A stretch of 64,000 bases of DNA from Streptomyces puniciscabiei (GTDB lineage: Bacteria > Actinomycetota > Actinomycetes > Streptomycetales > Streptomycetaceae). Of this stretch, positions 9,342-20,285 are shown piece by piece (the stretch's first letter is position 1; every line of letters begins with the position of its first letter). The translations under genes and the position numbers were made by a program. The DNA is taken from NCBI RefSeq assembly GCF_006715785.1, contig NZ_VFNX01000001.1, forward strand, positions 3,424,501 to 3,488,500, read 5' to 3'. The notes below the pieces were generated by a model that worked only from the letters and a program-made list of their open reading frames with translations, had not been told where the DNA came from and searched no databases.

Positions 9342-10105
9342 TGACTTCTGATGCGACGCAGACTGAGACGCAGACTGAAACGGCGCAGTCCGAACAGACG
9401 GCGAACGAGATCGAGAAGCTACGGGTTCTGATCGAGAGTGCCCAGGTGGTCCTCTGGGACTTCGACGGACCGATCTGCCGTCTGTTCGCGCGGCACCGGG
9501 CGGAACGGGTGGCGGCCGAGCTGGTGGACTGGCTGGCCGGGCGCGGGCTGCACAACCTGCTCAGCGACTCCGAACGCGACTCGCTGGACCCGCATGTGGT
9601 GCTGCGCGCCGTGGACCGCCGGCACCCCGGCAGCGACCTCGTGACCGAGCTGGAGGAACGTCTCACCCAGGAGGAGCTGCGGGCCGCCGGTTCCGCCCTG
9701 CCCACCCCCTACGCCGACCCCCTGATACGCACCTGGACCGCGGTCGGCTCCCGCCTGGCCATCACCACCAACAACTCCCCCAGAGTGGTCCGCGCCTATC
9801 TGCAGGGCCGCGAGCTCACCGGCTGCTTCGCCCCGCACATCTACGGACGCACGACCGACCTGCACCTCCTCAAACCCGACCCGCACTGTCTGAACCGGGC
9901 GCTGGCCGCGACGGGCTCCGCCCCCTCGGCGGCCCTGATGATCGGCGACTCGCCCTCCGACCTCGCCGCCGCGAACGACGCCGGTGTGCCCTTCCTCGGC
10001 TACGCGCGTAACGAACGGAAGGGGAAGCTTTTGCGGGAGGCCGGAGCCGGGTTCGTGGTCGCGTCGCTGGAGCCGCTGCTGCGCGTGTTGCGTCGCCGCC
10101 GGTGA
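9341..10105 (+). CDS. devB: DevB, HAD-superfamily hydrolase
   Basis: A 254-residue HAD hydrolase translated from GTG 9341, overlapping the devA stop by one base. HAD motif I is WDFDGPI, motif II ITTNNSP, the motif III lysine is in LKPDP and motif IV is MIGDSPSDLAAA. It resembles phosphoglycolate-phosphatase-type enzymes, but the substrate is unknown. The first 25 residues are Thr/Glu/Gln-rich (TETQTETAQSEQTANE) and probably disordered. Coupling to devA means the enzyme and regulator are made together; in S. coelicolor both are required for normal development. Confidence 0.9.
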   Translation: MTSDATQTETQTETAQSEQTANEIEKLRVLIESAQVVLWDFDGPICRLFARHRAERVAAELVDWLAGRGLHNLLSDSERDSLDPHVVLRAVDRRHPGSDLVTELEERLTQEELRAAGSALPTPYADPLIRTWTAVGSRLAITTNNSPRVVRAYLQGRELTGCFAPHIYGRTTDLHLLKPDPHCLNRALAATGSAPSAALMIGDSPSDLAAANDAGVPFLGYARNERKGKLLREAGAGFVVASLEPLLRVLRRRR

Positions 10106-10262
10106 CAGCGGGCCGCGCGGCACCCGGAACCCCGGCCCGCGACCGGTGCCGTACCCGCTTGCGGATCCAGGCCGTCAGCGACACCAGCAGTCCCGCGCCC
10201 CACAGGACGAGCTGACCGAGGTCGTCGACCTGCACGTCGAACCCGAGCACATGGATCGTCAC
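9870..10262 (-). CDS. Possible small membrane protein divergent from the third DevA paralogue
   Basis: Starting at a GTG (10260-10262) behind GGGGGGTGG, the frame reads MTIHVLGFDVQVDDLGQ, then a clear hydrophobic helix LVLWGAGLLVSLTAWI and a basic RKRVRHRSR tail. This N-terminal part looks real and mirrors the small membrane gene divergent from devA. The frame then runs about 230 bases antisense into devB as Arg/Ala/Pro-rich sequence typical of a shadow frame, so the true end is uncertain. I trust the first 45 or so residues more than the rest. Confidence 0.35.
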   Translation of the reverse strand: MTIHVLGFDVQVDDLGQLVLWGAGLLVSLTAWIRKRVRHRSRAGVPGAARPAVTGGDATRAAAAPATRPRTRLRPPAKASPSVRYARSRGRAHRRRSRRRGRRASRRSSGPPRGRSPSRPAPGSDSAGRV

Positions 10263-10316
10263 GGCTTCCACCCCCCGTCGCGCCCCGGCAACCGGTCAAC
10301 CCCTCAAGTCGCCACT

Positions 10317-10397
10317 GTTGACTGGTGAAGTTGACTGCTTGTGGCAGCATGCCCGGTCAACTAGATCCAGTAACCGGCCAGTTGACTTGACTGGTTG
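10317..10397 (+). promoter_or_regulatory. GTTGACTGG repeat cluster upstream of the third DevA paralogue
   Basis: GTTGACTGG (10317), AGTTGACTG (10329), GGTCAACT (10355) and CCAGTTGACTTGACTGG (10378-10394) occupy an 80-base stretch. GGTCAACT and AGTTGACT form an inverted pair. The motif resembles but differs from the AAGTTGG motif of devA/devE, suggesting that this paralogue binds its own related operator. Confidence 0.7.
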
Positions 10398-10445
10398 CCT
10401 GGCGGCCGGAGTTTGCCGCCGGTGCGGGGGAGGTACGAACCGGGT

Positions 10446-11342
10446 GTGACGGTGGAGCGGGAGGACCGGGCCGACGAGGCGGGCGGGCACGAGTTCCTCC
10501 GGGTCGCGGACGAGCTGCGGGCGCGGATGGCCGACGGCTTCTACCCGGTGGACACCTATCTGCCCCCGCAGAGAACGCTGGCGGAGGAGTTCGGGATCTC
10601 CCGGGACACCGTGCAGCGGGCCCTGCAGGCACTGCGCGGCGAGGGCTGGATCCAGTCCCGGCAGGGCAAGGGCTCACGGGTGCTGCGCAACCAGCGCATC
10701 CAGTCCTCGACGCCCCGGGCCAGCCGCTCGCGCCGCCAGCTGACCCTCGGCCCGCTGATCGCCGAGGCCTTCGAGCAGCCCGAAGTCACCCTGGACATCT
10801 ACACGTTGACCTCGGAGAGCCTGGACACCCACATCCACCTGCAGGCGGAGCGGATCCGTGCCGGGATCATCGCGCCCGAGCGCATCGCCCTGCGCCTGAT
10901 CCTGCCGTCCGCGATCGACGCCCTGCCGTATCCGCGGGGAGTGGACCGGCGGGACGACAAGCGGCTGCGGGAACGGCTGCGGCGCATCGCCGACACCCAC
11001 ATCGCCTCCCTCGGCAAGGTCCTCGGGGAACTGCACACGGAGAAGCTCGTCCCGAAGGTGTCGTACGAGTTCCGCCATGCCCCCTTCGCACCCACGTTCA
11101 AGCTGTACGTCATCAACCGCTCCGAGGTGCTGCACGGTCCCTACATACCGCTCGTCCGGCCGGTGATGCTCGACGTCCACGAAGAGGTCCGGGCGGTGGA
11201 CGTCCTGGGCTTCGGCGCGACCCTCACCCATCACGTCCGGGACGGCCGCACCGACTCGCCGGGGTCGACCTTCGTGGACGGCATGACGGCGTGGTTCGAC
11301 GCGATGTGGGAGCTGCTGACGGACGAGTCCGCCGCCGGGTGA
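10446..11342 (+). CDS. Third DevA-like GntR regulator
   Basis: A 298-residue protein from GTG 10446 (AGG-rich site at 10427-10433; GTG 10452 is an alternative). The winged helix reads VADELRARMADGFYPVDTYL, PPQRTLAEEFGISRDTVQRA, LQALRGEGWIQ. The C-terminal domain is clearly related to DevA (RHAPFAPTFKLYVINRSEVL and WFDAMWELL correspond to devA text) but more divergent than devA and devE are from each other. It is monocistronic, and the promoter carries its own repeat cluster. It represents an older duplication in the same locus; no name is known to me. Confidence 0.82.
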   Translation: MTVEREDRADEAGGHEFLRVADELRARMADGFYPVDTYLPPQRTLAEEFGISRDTVQRALQALRGEGWIQSRQGKGSRVLRNQRIQSSTPRASRSRRQLTLGPLIAEAFEQPEVTLDIYTLTSESLDTHIHLQAERIRAGIIAPERIALRLILPSAIDALPYPRGVDRRDDKRLRERLRRIADTHIASLGKVLGELHTEKLVPKVSYEFRHAPFAPTFKLYVINRSEVLHGPYIPLVRPVMLDVHEEVRAVDVLGFGATLTHHVRDGRTDSPGSTFVDGMTAWFDAMWELLTDESAAG

Positions 11343-11584
11343 GCACAGCCCCGCTGATCGAGGGCCGGTCGAGCGGTGTGCTGTAGCATGCGCGCACCGA
11401 GTGAGCAACCGCTCCCGTTCGTACGTACGGGACGGCAATCGTGCCGACCCGAAAAGAACCTGACGCAGACGAGCGCCGAACACACCCGTTGAGGCTAGTC
11501 GGCCACGGTTCCGCTCGTGCGGACAGACACCCGCGTTTACCGTTTGCCATACTTTCCACCAGCGCGAGCAATTCGGAGCGGCCA

Positions 11585-13798
11585 GTGGGCGCACCTCCCG
11601 TTTCCCACCTCTTGCGTGGGGAACGCGCCGGACCCGGCGCAGTGCATGCGCTGAACGAAGGATTCGTCGACCTCGCCACGCGTCAGGGCGAGGTGAGCAG
11701 CGGCCACCACAACGACAACTACCGGATCCCGCTCCCGCTGCCCCTGGCACAGCTCCTGGGCCGCGAGGCGGGCACCTCGGTGACCGTGCGGATCCGGCGG
11801 CCGAAGGTGCTGCCGGTGGTGATCAGGACCTGGCACAACGAGGCGGAGATCCTCCGGGCGGTCAGGAGCGTCCTGCCGCACGCGCCGGAGTGCCTGGCGG
11901 AGGGGGACGGGTTCGCCGTCCACAGCTATGTGGAAGGCGTGCCGCTCTCCAGCGTCTGCGGCAACGGCAAGCCCGTCGACGCGCTGCTGATCAAGGCCCT
12001 CGCCGGGCTGCTCGCCCAGATGGCCCAGGTGCGCCGGGGTGCGCTGCCACCGCTGCCGGCCGGCTGGCCCAGCAACGACCAGGACAGCCAGGGCTTTCTG
12101 CAGACGCTCGCGCGCCTGGCCGACCAGCAGATCCGCCGGCCCAACTGGAGGGCGTTCGGCGGTCTGTTCGCGGCGCTGGGCATTCCGGAGGACGCGCTCG
12201 TCCGGCTGGCCGAGCGGGTGCCGCCGATGGCGCGCCGGCCGTACAGCCTGCTCCACGCCGACCTGCACCGCGACAACCTGATCATGACGTACGCCGGGGA
12301 ACCCCCGCTGATCTGCGTCGACTGGGAGCTGGCGACGTACGGCGACCCGCTCCACGACCTGGCGACCCATCTGGTGCGCATGCGGTACCCGAGGCACCAG
12401 TGGTCCGAGGTGATCGACGCCTGGGCCGAGGCCATGGGGCGGGTCCGCCCGGCGGCGGTCAACGGGCTGGCCAAGGACCTGCGCCACTACATCGCCTTCG
12501 AGCAGGCGCAGTCGGTGTACCCGGACGTCATGCGCGCCGCGATCTCCCTGGACGAGACGTTCGACCAGAAGGGGCTGGACCACGCCACGGGGAAGGTGCG
12601 CCGCGCCCTGGAGGCGGCCCGGGCACCGCTGAACCTGCGCGCTCTGCCCGGCGAGGCGGAGATCGAGCGGATCCTGTTCCGCTGGCGCATCTCTCGCGGA
12701 AAGGCACGCAAGGGCCTGTTCTCCACCTTTGTCTCCCCCTCCTGGACCCCGGACAGAAGGGTGCCCGAGCACCGGGACTTCCCTTACTCGGCCGTGCACG
12801 CGGCGCTGCACGCGGAAGGTGCCGCTCCGGCCGGCCGGGTGTTCAAGGGAACGGCCCATCTGAATTCCGTGGTGCGGGTCCCCGGTGTCGACTTCCCGGT
12901 GGTGGTACGGCGGAAGGTGGCGAAGGTCTGCCGCCGTGAACGCAGCTTTCTCAGCGAGCACGCGGTGCTGCGGGCCATCGAGGACTCGGGTGTTCCGGTG
13001 GCGGCGCCGAGGATTCTCGCCCTGGGCGAGAGCTATCCGGGGCAATTCCGTAAGGACAGTTTCGCCATCCACACCTACGAGGGGCCGCTCGACACCCAAC
13101 GGCCGCCCGACCACCCGGTGCACGGGCTGCTCCCGCACGAGGCGGACCGGCTCGTCGACCAGCTCTGCGCGCTGAAGGACGTGGACTACACGAAGCTCGA
13201 CCCCGCGGCGGGCGAGCGGGACTTCCGCTTCTACGGCTGGCTGGCGGACCAGCTCGTGGCCCTGGTCGGCGGTCTGCCCAAGCAGTCCCAGCACCTGGCC
13301 CGGCTGCTCGGTCTGCCCGAGGCCGGCCGGCTGCGGCAGATACTGGCCCGGCACGACGTGAGCCACCGGAAGCCGACCCTGCTGCACGGCGACCTGAATC
13401 CGTGGAACCTCGTACGCCGCGACGACGACCTGGCGCTGACCCTCATCGACTGGGAGCTGGCGGCCTTCGGCGATCCCCTGTACGACCTTGTCAGGCACAT
13501 GCACCTGACGCCGACCCGGCCGGAGATCCGGGACCGGATGTTCCGCCGCTGGGAGTCCCTGATGCCCGCGGAGTACACCCGTGACTGGCAGCAGGACTGG
13601 CGGGTCTACCGGTGGATCGAGATCGTCCGCTCGGCCTATGTGGACCTCGACCGGCTGGTCACCGGCGCCAGTCTGGACGCTCCCAACGTCCGCCGTGCCG
13701 TGGACTCGTACGCCATGACCCTGGCGGCGGCCAAGGGCTCACTCGGCCTGCCGGCCCGCCCGACGGCGAATCCCTATCTGGCTCGTGCCCTGGCGTAG
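11585..13798 (+). CDS. Tandem aminoglycoside-phosphotransferase-like protein (two kinase domains)
   Basis: A 737-residue protein with two complete APH/choline-kinase-like domains. The first has Brenner motif LLHADLHRDNLI (about residue 224) and metal site CVDWELATYGDP; the second has LLHGDLNPWNLV (about residue 600) and LIDWELAAFGDPLYD. Both retain catalytic Asp and Asn, so both may be active. The GTG at 11585 is chosen for GGAG at 11575-11578; the open frame continues upstream to 11441 but reads as non-coding there. The phosphate acceptor is unknown; resistance, choline-like or protein substrates are all possible. TetR follows closely on the same strand. Confidence 0.82.
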   Translation: MGAPPVSHLLRGERAGPGAVHALNEGFVDLATRQGEVSSGHHNDNYRIPLPLPLAQLLGREAGTSVTVRIRRPKVLPVVIRTWHNEAEILRAVRSVLPHAPECLAEGDGFAVHSYVEGVPLSSVCGNGKPVDALLIKALAGLLAQMAQVRRGALPPLPAGWPSNDQDSQGFLQTLARLADQQIRRPNWRAFGGLFAALGIPEDALVRLAERVPPMARRPYSLLHADLHRDNLIMTYAGEPPLICVDWELATYGDPLHDLATHLVRMRYPRHQWSEVIDAWAEAMGRVRPAAVNGLAKDLRHYIAFEQAQSVYPDVMRAAISLDETFDQKGLDHATGKVRRALEAARAPLNLRALPGEAEIERILFRWRISRGKARKGLFSTFVSPSWTPDRRVPEHRDFPYSAVHAALHAEGAAPAGRVFKGTAHLNSVVRVPGVDFPVVVRRKVAKVCRRERSFLSEHAVLRAIEDSGVPVAAPRILALGESYPGQFRKDSFAIHTYEGPLDTQRPPDHPVHGLLPHEADRLVDQLCALKDVDYTKLDPAAGERDFRFYGWLADQLVALVGGLPKQSQHLARLLGLPEAGRLRQILARHDVSHRKPTLLHGDLNPWNLVRRDDDLALTLIDWELAAFGDPLYDLVRHMHLTPTRPEIRDRMFRRWESLMPAEYTRDWQQDWRVYRWIEIVRSAYVDLDRLVTGASLDAPNVRRAVDSYAMTLAAAKGSLGLPARPTANPYLARALA

Positions 13799-13817
13799 CG
13801 TGCGTAGGCTCGGCGGT

Positions 13818-14435
13818 ATGGGTGAGGAGATCGGCCTGCGTGAGCGCAAGAAGCGGCGGATGTACCAGGAGGTGTCGGACATCGCCGTACGGCTGTTCCT
13901 GGAGCGGGGCTTCGACGCGGTGTCCGTGGCCGAGGTCGCGGCGGCGGCCGGGATCTCCAAGCCGACGCTCTTCCGGTACTTCCCGGCGAAGGAGGACCTG
14001 GTCCTGCACCGGATCGCGGACCACGAGACGGAGGCCGCGCGGGTGGTCGCCCAGGCGGCCGACCCGGTGGACGCGCTGCGCCGGCACTTCCTCGCCGGTC
14101 TCGAACGGCGCGATCCGGTCACCGGGCTGAACGACCACCCCCAGGTGCTCGCCTTCCACACCCTGCTCTACGGCACCCCGGCCCTGGTGGCGCGGGCGCA
14201 CTCCCATCTGGAGCGGTCGGAGGCGGCGCTCGCCGAGGCGCTCGGCGGCGGACTGGACGCACGGCTGGCCGCCGGGCAGATCATCGCCGTGCAGCGCATC
14301 CTCGCCCAGGAGAACTGGCGGCGGGTCGCGGCGGGGGAGCGGATCGAACAGGTGGCGCCGGACGCCGTACGGGCGGCGGAGCGGGCGTTCCGGCGGCTGG
14401 CGGAGGGGCTGCCGGAGCTGAGGCGTGACGCATGA
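13818..14435 (+). CDS. TetR-family transcriptional regulator
   Basis: A 205-residue regulator starting at ATG 13818. The N-terminal helix-turn-helix reads DIAVRLFLERGFDAVSVAEV followed by AAAAGISKPTLFRYFPAKED, typical of TetR. The C-terminal ligand domain is not assigned. It lies between the tandem kinase and the HelD-like ATPase gene. The inverted repeat at 14458-14477 just downstream, directly before the ATPase start, is the best candidate operator, so this regulator may control the ATPase. Confidence 0.88.
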   Translation: MGEEIGLRERKKRRMYQEVSDIAVRLFLERGFDAVSVAEVAAAAGISKPTLFRYFPAKEDLVLHRIADHETEAARVVAQAADPVDALRRHFLAGLERRDPVTGLNDHPQVLAFHTLLYGTPALVARAHSHLERSEAALAEALGGGLDARLAAGQIIAVQRILAQENWRRVAAGERIEQVAPDAVRAAERAFRRLAEGLPELRRDA

Positions 14436-14457
14436 GACTCGGTTAAAAATGTAACTC

Positions 14458-14477
14458 GGTAACGTTATCGCGTTACC
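14458..14477 (+). promoter_or_regulatory. Inverted repeat before the HelD-like gene
   Basis: GGTAACG (14458-14464) and CGTTACC (14471-14477) are perfect seven-base arms around six bases, ending eight bases before the start codon. The surrounding TTAAAAATGTAACT is unusually AT-rich for this genome and may hold the promoter. A TetR-type dimer binding here would block initiation. Confidence 0.7.
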
Positions 14478-14485
14478 CTGGCGCC

Positions 14486-16516
14486 ATGACGTCACCCCGC
14501 CCCGCCCTCACGGACACCCTGCACACCGAGCGCGCCCACCACGACACCTGCCGTGCCGCCCTCGCCGCGATGGTCGAGGGCGCCGCCGAGCAGGTCGTCA
14601 TCGGCGAGGACGTCTCCGCCTCCGGGGCCGACGCCGAAGTGCTCGGCCGCCGACTGCGCAGCCAGGCCAAGGCGCTGCGCGAACTGCCGCCCGGACCGCT
14701 GTTCTTCGGCCGCCTGGACTTCGCCGCCACCGACCCCGAGCACGGCGGGCAGCACTACCACGTCGGCAGGCTCCGCATCACCGAGGACCCGGCCGCCCCA
14801 CCCCTCGTGGTGGACTGGCGGGCCCCGGTCTCCCGCGCCTTCTACCAGGCGAGCGCCCGGGACCCCCGGGGCGTCGAGGTACGGCGCCGGTTCGGCTGGG
14901 CGCCCGGCAGCCGGGGCGACTCCGCCGACCTCACCGGCCTGGAGGACGAGCACCTCGGCCGGGGCGAGTCCCGGACCAGCGACATCCTCGCCCGCGAGAT
15001 CGAGCGGCCCCGCGTCGGACCCATGCGGGACATCGCCGCCACCATCCAGCCCGAACAGGACGACCTCGTCCGCGCCGCCCTCACCGAGTCGGTGTGCGTC
15101 CAGGGCGCGCCCGGCACCGGCAAGACGGCGGTGGGCCTGCACCGCGCCGCGTACCTGCTCTACACCCACCCCAAGCGGCTCCAGCGCGCCGGACTGCTGA
15201 TCCTCGGCCCCAACCGCACCTTCCTGTCGTACATCGCCGAGGTACTGCCCTCGCTCGGCGAGACGGGTGTGCGCCAGTCGACCCTCCTGGAGGAGATCGC
15301 CCGCCACCCGGTCACCGGCACCGACCCGGCGCACACGGCGGCGCTCAAGCACGACCCCCGCATGGCCGAGGTGCTGCGCCGGGCGCTGTACGGCCGGATC
15401 ACCACCGACGGCGTGACCGACCTCGTCGTGAAGGACGGCTCCAGCCGGTGGCGGGTGCCCGCCGCGGAACTGGCCGACATCGTCGAGGCGGTGCGCACCG
15501 AGGAGCCGCCGTACGCCATCGGCCGCGAGCGGGTGCGCACCCGGGTGGTGCGGCGGTTGCGTGAGCGGGCCGAACGGCGCGCCGGGGTGCTGCCCGCCTC
15601 CTGGGTGCGCCGCATGGAGCGGGCCCGCCCGCTCACCGAGCATCTCGACCTGGTCTGGCCCAGGGTCCGCCCGGAGGAGGTGCTGACCCAACTCCTCGCC
15701 CATCCCGGGGAGTTGTCGCTTTCGGCCGAAGGCCTGCTGGACCCGGACGAGCAGGCGGCACTGCTGTGGCCCCGCCCGCCGCGCTCGTACAAGTCGGCCC
15801 GCTGGTCGGCCGCCGACCTGGTCCTGCTGGACGAACTCGCCGGCCTGATCGAACACCCCGAGGGCTACGGCCACCTCGTGGTCGACGAGGCCCAGGACCT
15901 GTCTCCCATGGAGTGCCGGGCCATCGCCCGCCGGGCGGCCTTCGGCTCGCTCACCGTCCTCGGCGACCTCGCCCAGGGCACCACTCCGTGGGCCGCCCGC
16001 GACTGGTCCGTCCAGCTGCGCCACCTGGGCCGCGCCGAGGCCGCCGTGGTCCCGCTGACCACCGGGTTCCGGGCCCCGGCGGCCGTCGTGGCGCTGGCCA
16101 ACCGCCTGCTGCCCCGCCTGGACGTCTCGGTGCCCCCGGCCCACTCCCTGCGCGCCGACGGCGAGTTGAGGATGCGCCCGACCGACGACGTGCCGGGCAC
16201 GACCGTGACCGCGGTGCGCGAGGCGCTGGTCCACGAGGGCTCGGTGGGCGTCGTGGCGGCCGACGTGGACGTGGCCGCCGTACGGCAGGCCCTCACGGCG
16301 GCGGGCCTCGCCCCGGCCGGCCCGGACGAGCTCGGCGCCCGCCTGACACTCGTCCCCGCGACCCTGGCCAAGGGCCTGGAGTACGACCATGTGATCGCCG
16401 TGGAACCGGCGGCGGTGGCGGAGGCGGAGGAGCGGGGCGCGCACCGGCTGTACGTCGTGCTGACAAGGGCGGTCTCCCGCCTGGACGTGGTCCACGCCCG
16501 TCCGCTCCCGTTCTGA
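14486..16516 (+). CDS. HelD/HelR-like RNA polymerase-associated UvrD-type ATPase
   Basis: A 676-residue superfamily-1 helicase-like protein. Residues 1-180 contain a HelD-type N-terminal region with VVDWRAPVSRAFYQ; Walker A is GAPGTGKT (207-214), Walker B VVDEAQDLSPME, and motif VI VLTRAVSRLDVVH. HelD proteins insert arms into RNA polymerase channels and recycle stalled enzyme; actinobacterial HelR additionally displaces rifamycins. I looked for the rifamycin-associated element upstream and did not find it; the upstream site is a TetR-like repeat. Assignment to the HelD/HelR group is firm, but the choice of subclass and any resistance role are inferences. Confidence 0.82.
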   Translation: MTSPRPALTDTLHTERAHHDTCRAALAAMVEGAAEQVVIGEDVSASGADAEVLGRRLRSQAKALRELPPGPLFFGRLDFAATDPEHGGQHYHVGRLRITEDPAAPPLVVDWRAPVSRAFYQASARDPRGVEVRRRFGWAPGSRGDSADLTGLEDEHLGRGESRTSDILAREIERPRVGPMRDIAATIQPEQDDLVRAALTESVCVQGAPGTGKTAVGLHRAAYLLYTHPKRLQRAGLLILGPNRTFLSYIAEVLPSLGETGVRQSTLLEEIARHPVTGTDPAHTAALKHDPRMAEVLRRALYGRITTDGVTDLVVKDGSSRWRVPAAELADIVEAVRTEEPPYAIGRERVRTRVVRRLRERAERRAGVLPASWVRRMERARPLTEHLDLVWPRVRPEEVLTQLLAHPGELSLSAEGLLDPDEQAALLWPRPPRSYKSARWSAADLVLLDELAGLIEHPEGYGHLVVDEAQDLSPMECRAIARRAAFGSLTVLGDLAQGTTPWAARDWSVQLRHLGRAEAAVVPLTTGFRAPAAVVALANRLLPRLDVSVPPAHSLRADGELRMRPTDDVPGTTVTAVREALVHEGSVGVVAADVDVAAVRQALTAAGLAPAGPDELGARLTLVPATLAKGLEYDHVIAVEPAAVAEAEERGAHRLYVVLTRAVSRLDVVHARPLPF

Positions 16517-16639
16517 CGGGGGAAGCGGGTGAAGCGTCGGCTTGGGCCGGTGGAGGGAAACCGAGGATTGACCGGCCCGCCGCGGCCGCCGGATGATCGG
16601 CAGGTCGATGTCCCCCGGGCCGATGGACGGAGGAGACCC

Positions 16640-17179
16640 GTGTCGGACCCCCAGGCCGCCGCGGTCGCGTTCCTGCGCGAGCGGGGTGCCGCCCGTCTCG
16701 CGCATCCGGGCGGCACCCTCCTCGCGCATCTCCGGCGCGTCGAACGGCAGCTGGCGGAGTGGGGCGCGCGCCCGGCCCTCCGGCTCGCCGGCCTGTGCCA
16801 CGCCTGCTACGGCACCGACGGCTTTCCCGAGCCCCTGCTGCCGCCCGGCCGACGGGCCGAACTGGCGGCCGTCATCGGTGCCGAGGCCGAGGCCCTCGTG
16901 TACCTGTACGGCTCCTGCGACCGCAAGGCCACCTATCCGGCGCTCGCCGAGGACGACGGGCTCTTCCAGGACCGGTTCACCGGTCGCGCCCATGTCCCCG
17001 GGGCCGGCCCGCGCCGGGACTTCGCCGAGCTGACCGCCGCCAACGAACTCGACCTGGCCCGCCGGGACCCCGCCTTCCGCGGCCGATGGGGTCCGGACCT
17101 CCTCGCTCTCCTCACCCGCGTCCGGCCCCTGCTGAGCCCGTCGGCCTGGTCGGCCTGCGAGACGGTACTGGCCGGCTGA
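16640..17179 (+). CDS. DUF6817-like protein
   Basis: A 179-residue protein from GTG 16640, chosen because GGAGGAG precedes it by a few bases; the open frame extends upstream to 16529 without a better site. It has a histidine pattern LLAHLRRVERQLAEWG, LCHACYGTDGFP and YLYGSCDR, reminiscent of HD-type metal-binding helical proteins, and LAHPGG near the start. I believe it belongs to the DUF6817 family. No function is known. It is convergent with the UvrA-like gene. Confidence 0.72.
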   Translation: MSDPQAAAVAFLRERGAARLAHPGGTLLAHLRRVERQLAEWGARPALRLAGLCHACYGTDGFPEPLLPPGRRAELAAVIGAEAEALVYLYGSCDRKATYPALAEDDGLFQDRFTGRAHVPGAGPRRDFAELTAANELDLARRDPAFRGRWGPDLLALLTRVRPLLSPSAWSACETVLAG

Positions 17180-17197
17180 CCCGGCCGGCCCGCCCCC

Positions 17198-19567
<2,370 letters not shown>

Positions 19568-19645
19568 GGCGGTCACGGTAGCGGGGCGGGGCCGCCCGCC
19601 GCTTCTCGAATCCTGACCACCCTTGCGACCTGCCGCCGGGCCCGG

Positions 19646-19672
19646 TGTCACACCCGCAAGCCCGGCGGTGTC
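19646..19672 (+). promoter_or_regulatory. ECF41-type promoter
   Basis: TGTCACA (19646-19652) is followed after 16 bases by TGTC (19669-19672). The published ECF41 promoter is TGTCACA-N16-CGTC, so only one base differs. It lies 47 bases before the carboxymuconolactone-decarboxylase-like gene that precedes the ECF41 sigma gene, which fits autoregulation. Confidence 0.8.
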
Positions 19673-19718
19673 TTCATGGCGAACCGGTCAGAACCGGTCG
19701 GTACCCGAGGAGGACACC

Positions 19719-20285
19719 ATGACCCTGCGCGTTCCGAAGGCAGAACTGCCCGCCGAGCTGAGGGAGGCCCTGCTGAAGCAGCTCGGTGCCGTGCCCGAGC
19801 CCGACGAGGTGCTGTGGAACCACCCGGAACTCGCCATGGCCTGCCGGGAGTTCGCCATGAAGGTCGGCGCGTGCGAGGCGGTCGACGCGGACCTCAAGAC
19901 CTTCGCGCACATGGCCGTGGCGGCACAGGTCGGCTGCAGCTGGTGCCTCGACATCAACTACTTCCTCGCGCTGAACCAGAACCTGGACCTGACCAAGGCG
20001 AGCCAGGTGCCGCGCTGGCGGGAGTCGGAGGTGTTCACGCCGCTGGAGCGGGACGTGCTGGAGTACGCCGAGGCCATGACGAACACCCCGACGACCGTCA
20101 CCGACGAGCTGTCGGCACGGCTGCTCGACCGGCTCGGCCCGGCGGCGCTGGTCGAACTCACCGTGGTCATCGGCTTCGCCAACTTCGCGAGTCGCTGCAA
20201 CACGGCCCAGGGGATCACCTCGCAGGGCTACTCCGAGTCCTGCGAGATCCCGCTGGCCGCGCGTCCGGAGCAGCCGGCTCGATGA
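19719..20285 (+). CDS. Carboxymuconolactone decarboxylase/AhpD-family protein paired with ECF41
   Basis: A 188-residue protein from ATG 19719 with a strong GAGGAGG site. It has the AhpD-like helical fold and the redox pair CSWC in AAQVGCSWCLDIN. ECF41 sigma genes are typically linked to one of three types of genes (carboxymuconolactone decarboxylase, oxidoreductase or epimerase), collectively called COE; this is the first type. ATGA overlap with the sigma gene (20282-20285) shows cotranslation, and the ECF41 promoter upstream means the sigma factor drives it. The substrate is unknown; peroxide- or disulfide-linked redox chemistry is likely. Confidence 0.88.
   Translation: MTLRVPKAELPAELREALLKQLGAVPEPDEVLWNHPELAMACREFAMKVGACEAVDADLKTFAHMAVAAQVGCSWCLDINYFLALNQNLDLTKASQVPRWRESEVFTPLERDVLEYAEAMTNTPTTVTDELSARLLDRLGPAALVELTVVIGFANFASRCNTAQGITSQGYSESCEIPLAARPEQPAR

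Noticed and set aside
14400..14485. Rifamycin-associated element before the HelD-like gene
   Set aside because: The conserved inverted motif is absent; the sequence holds a different palindrome.
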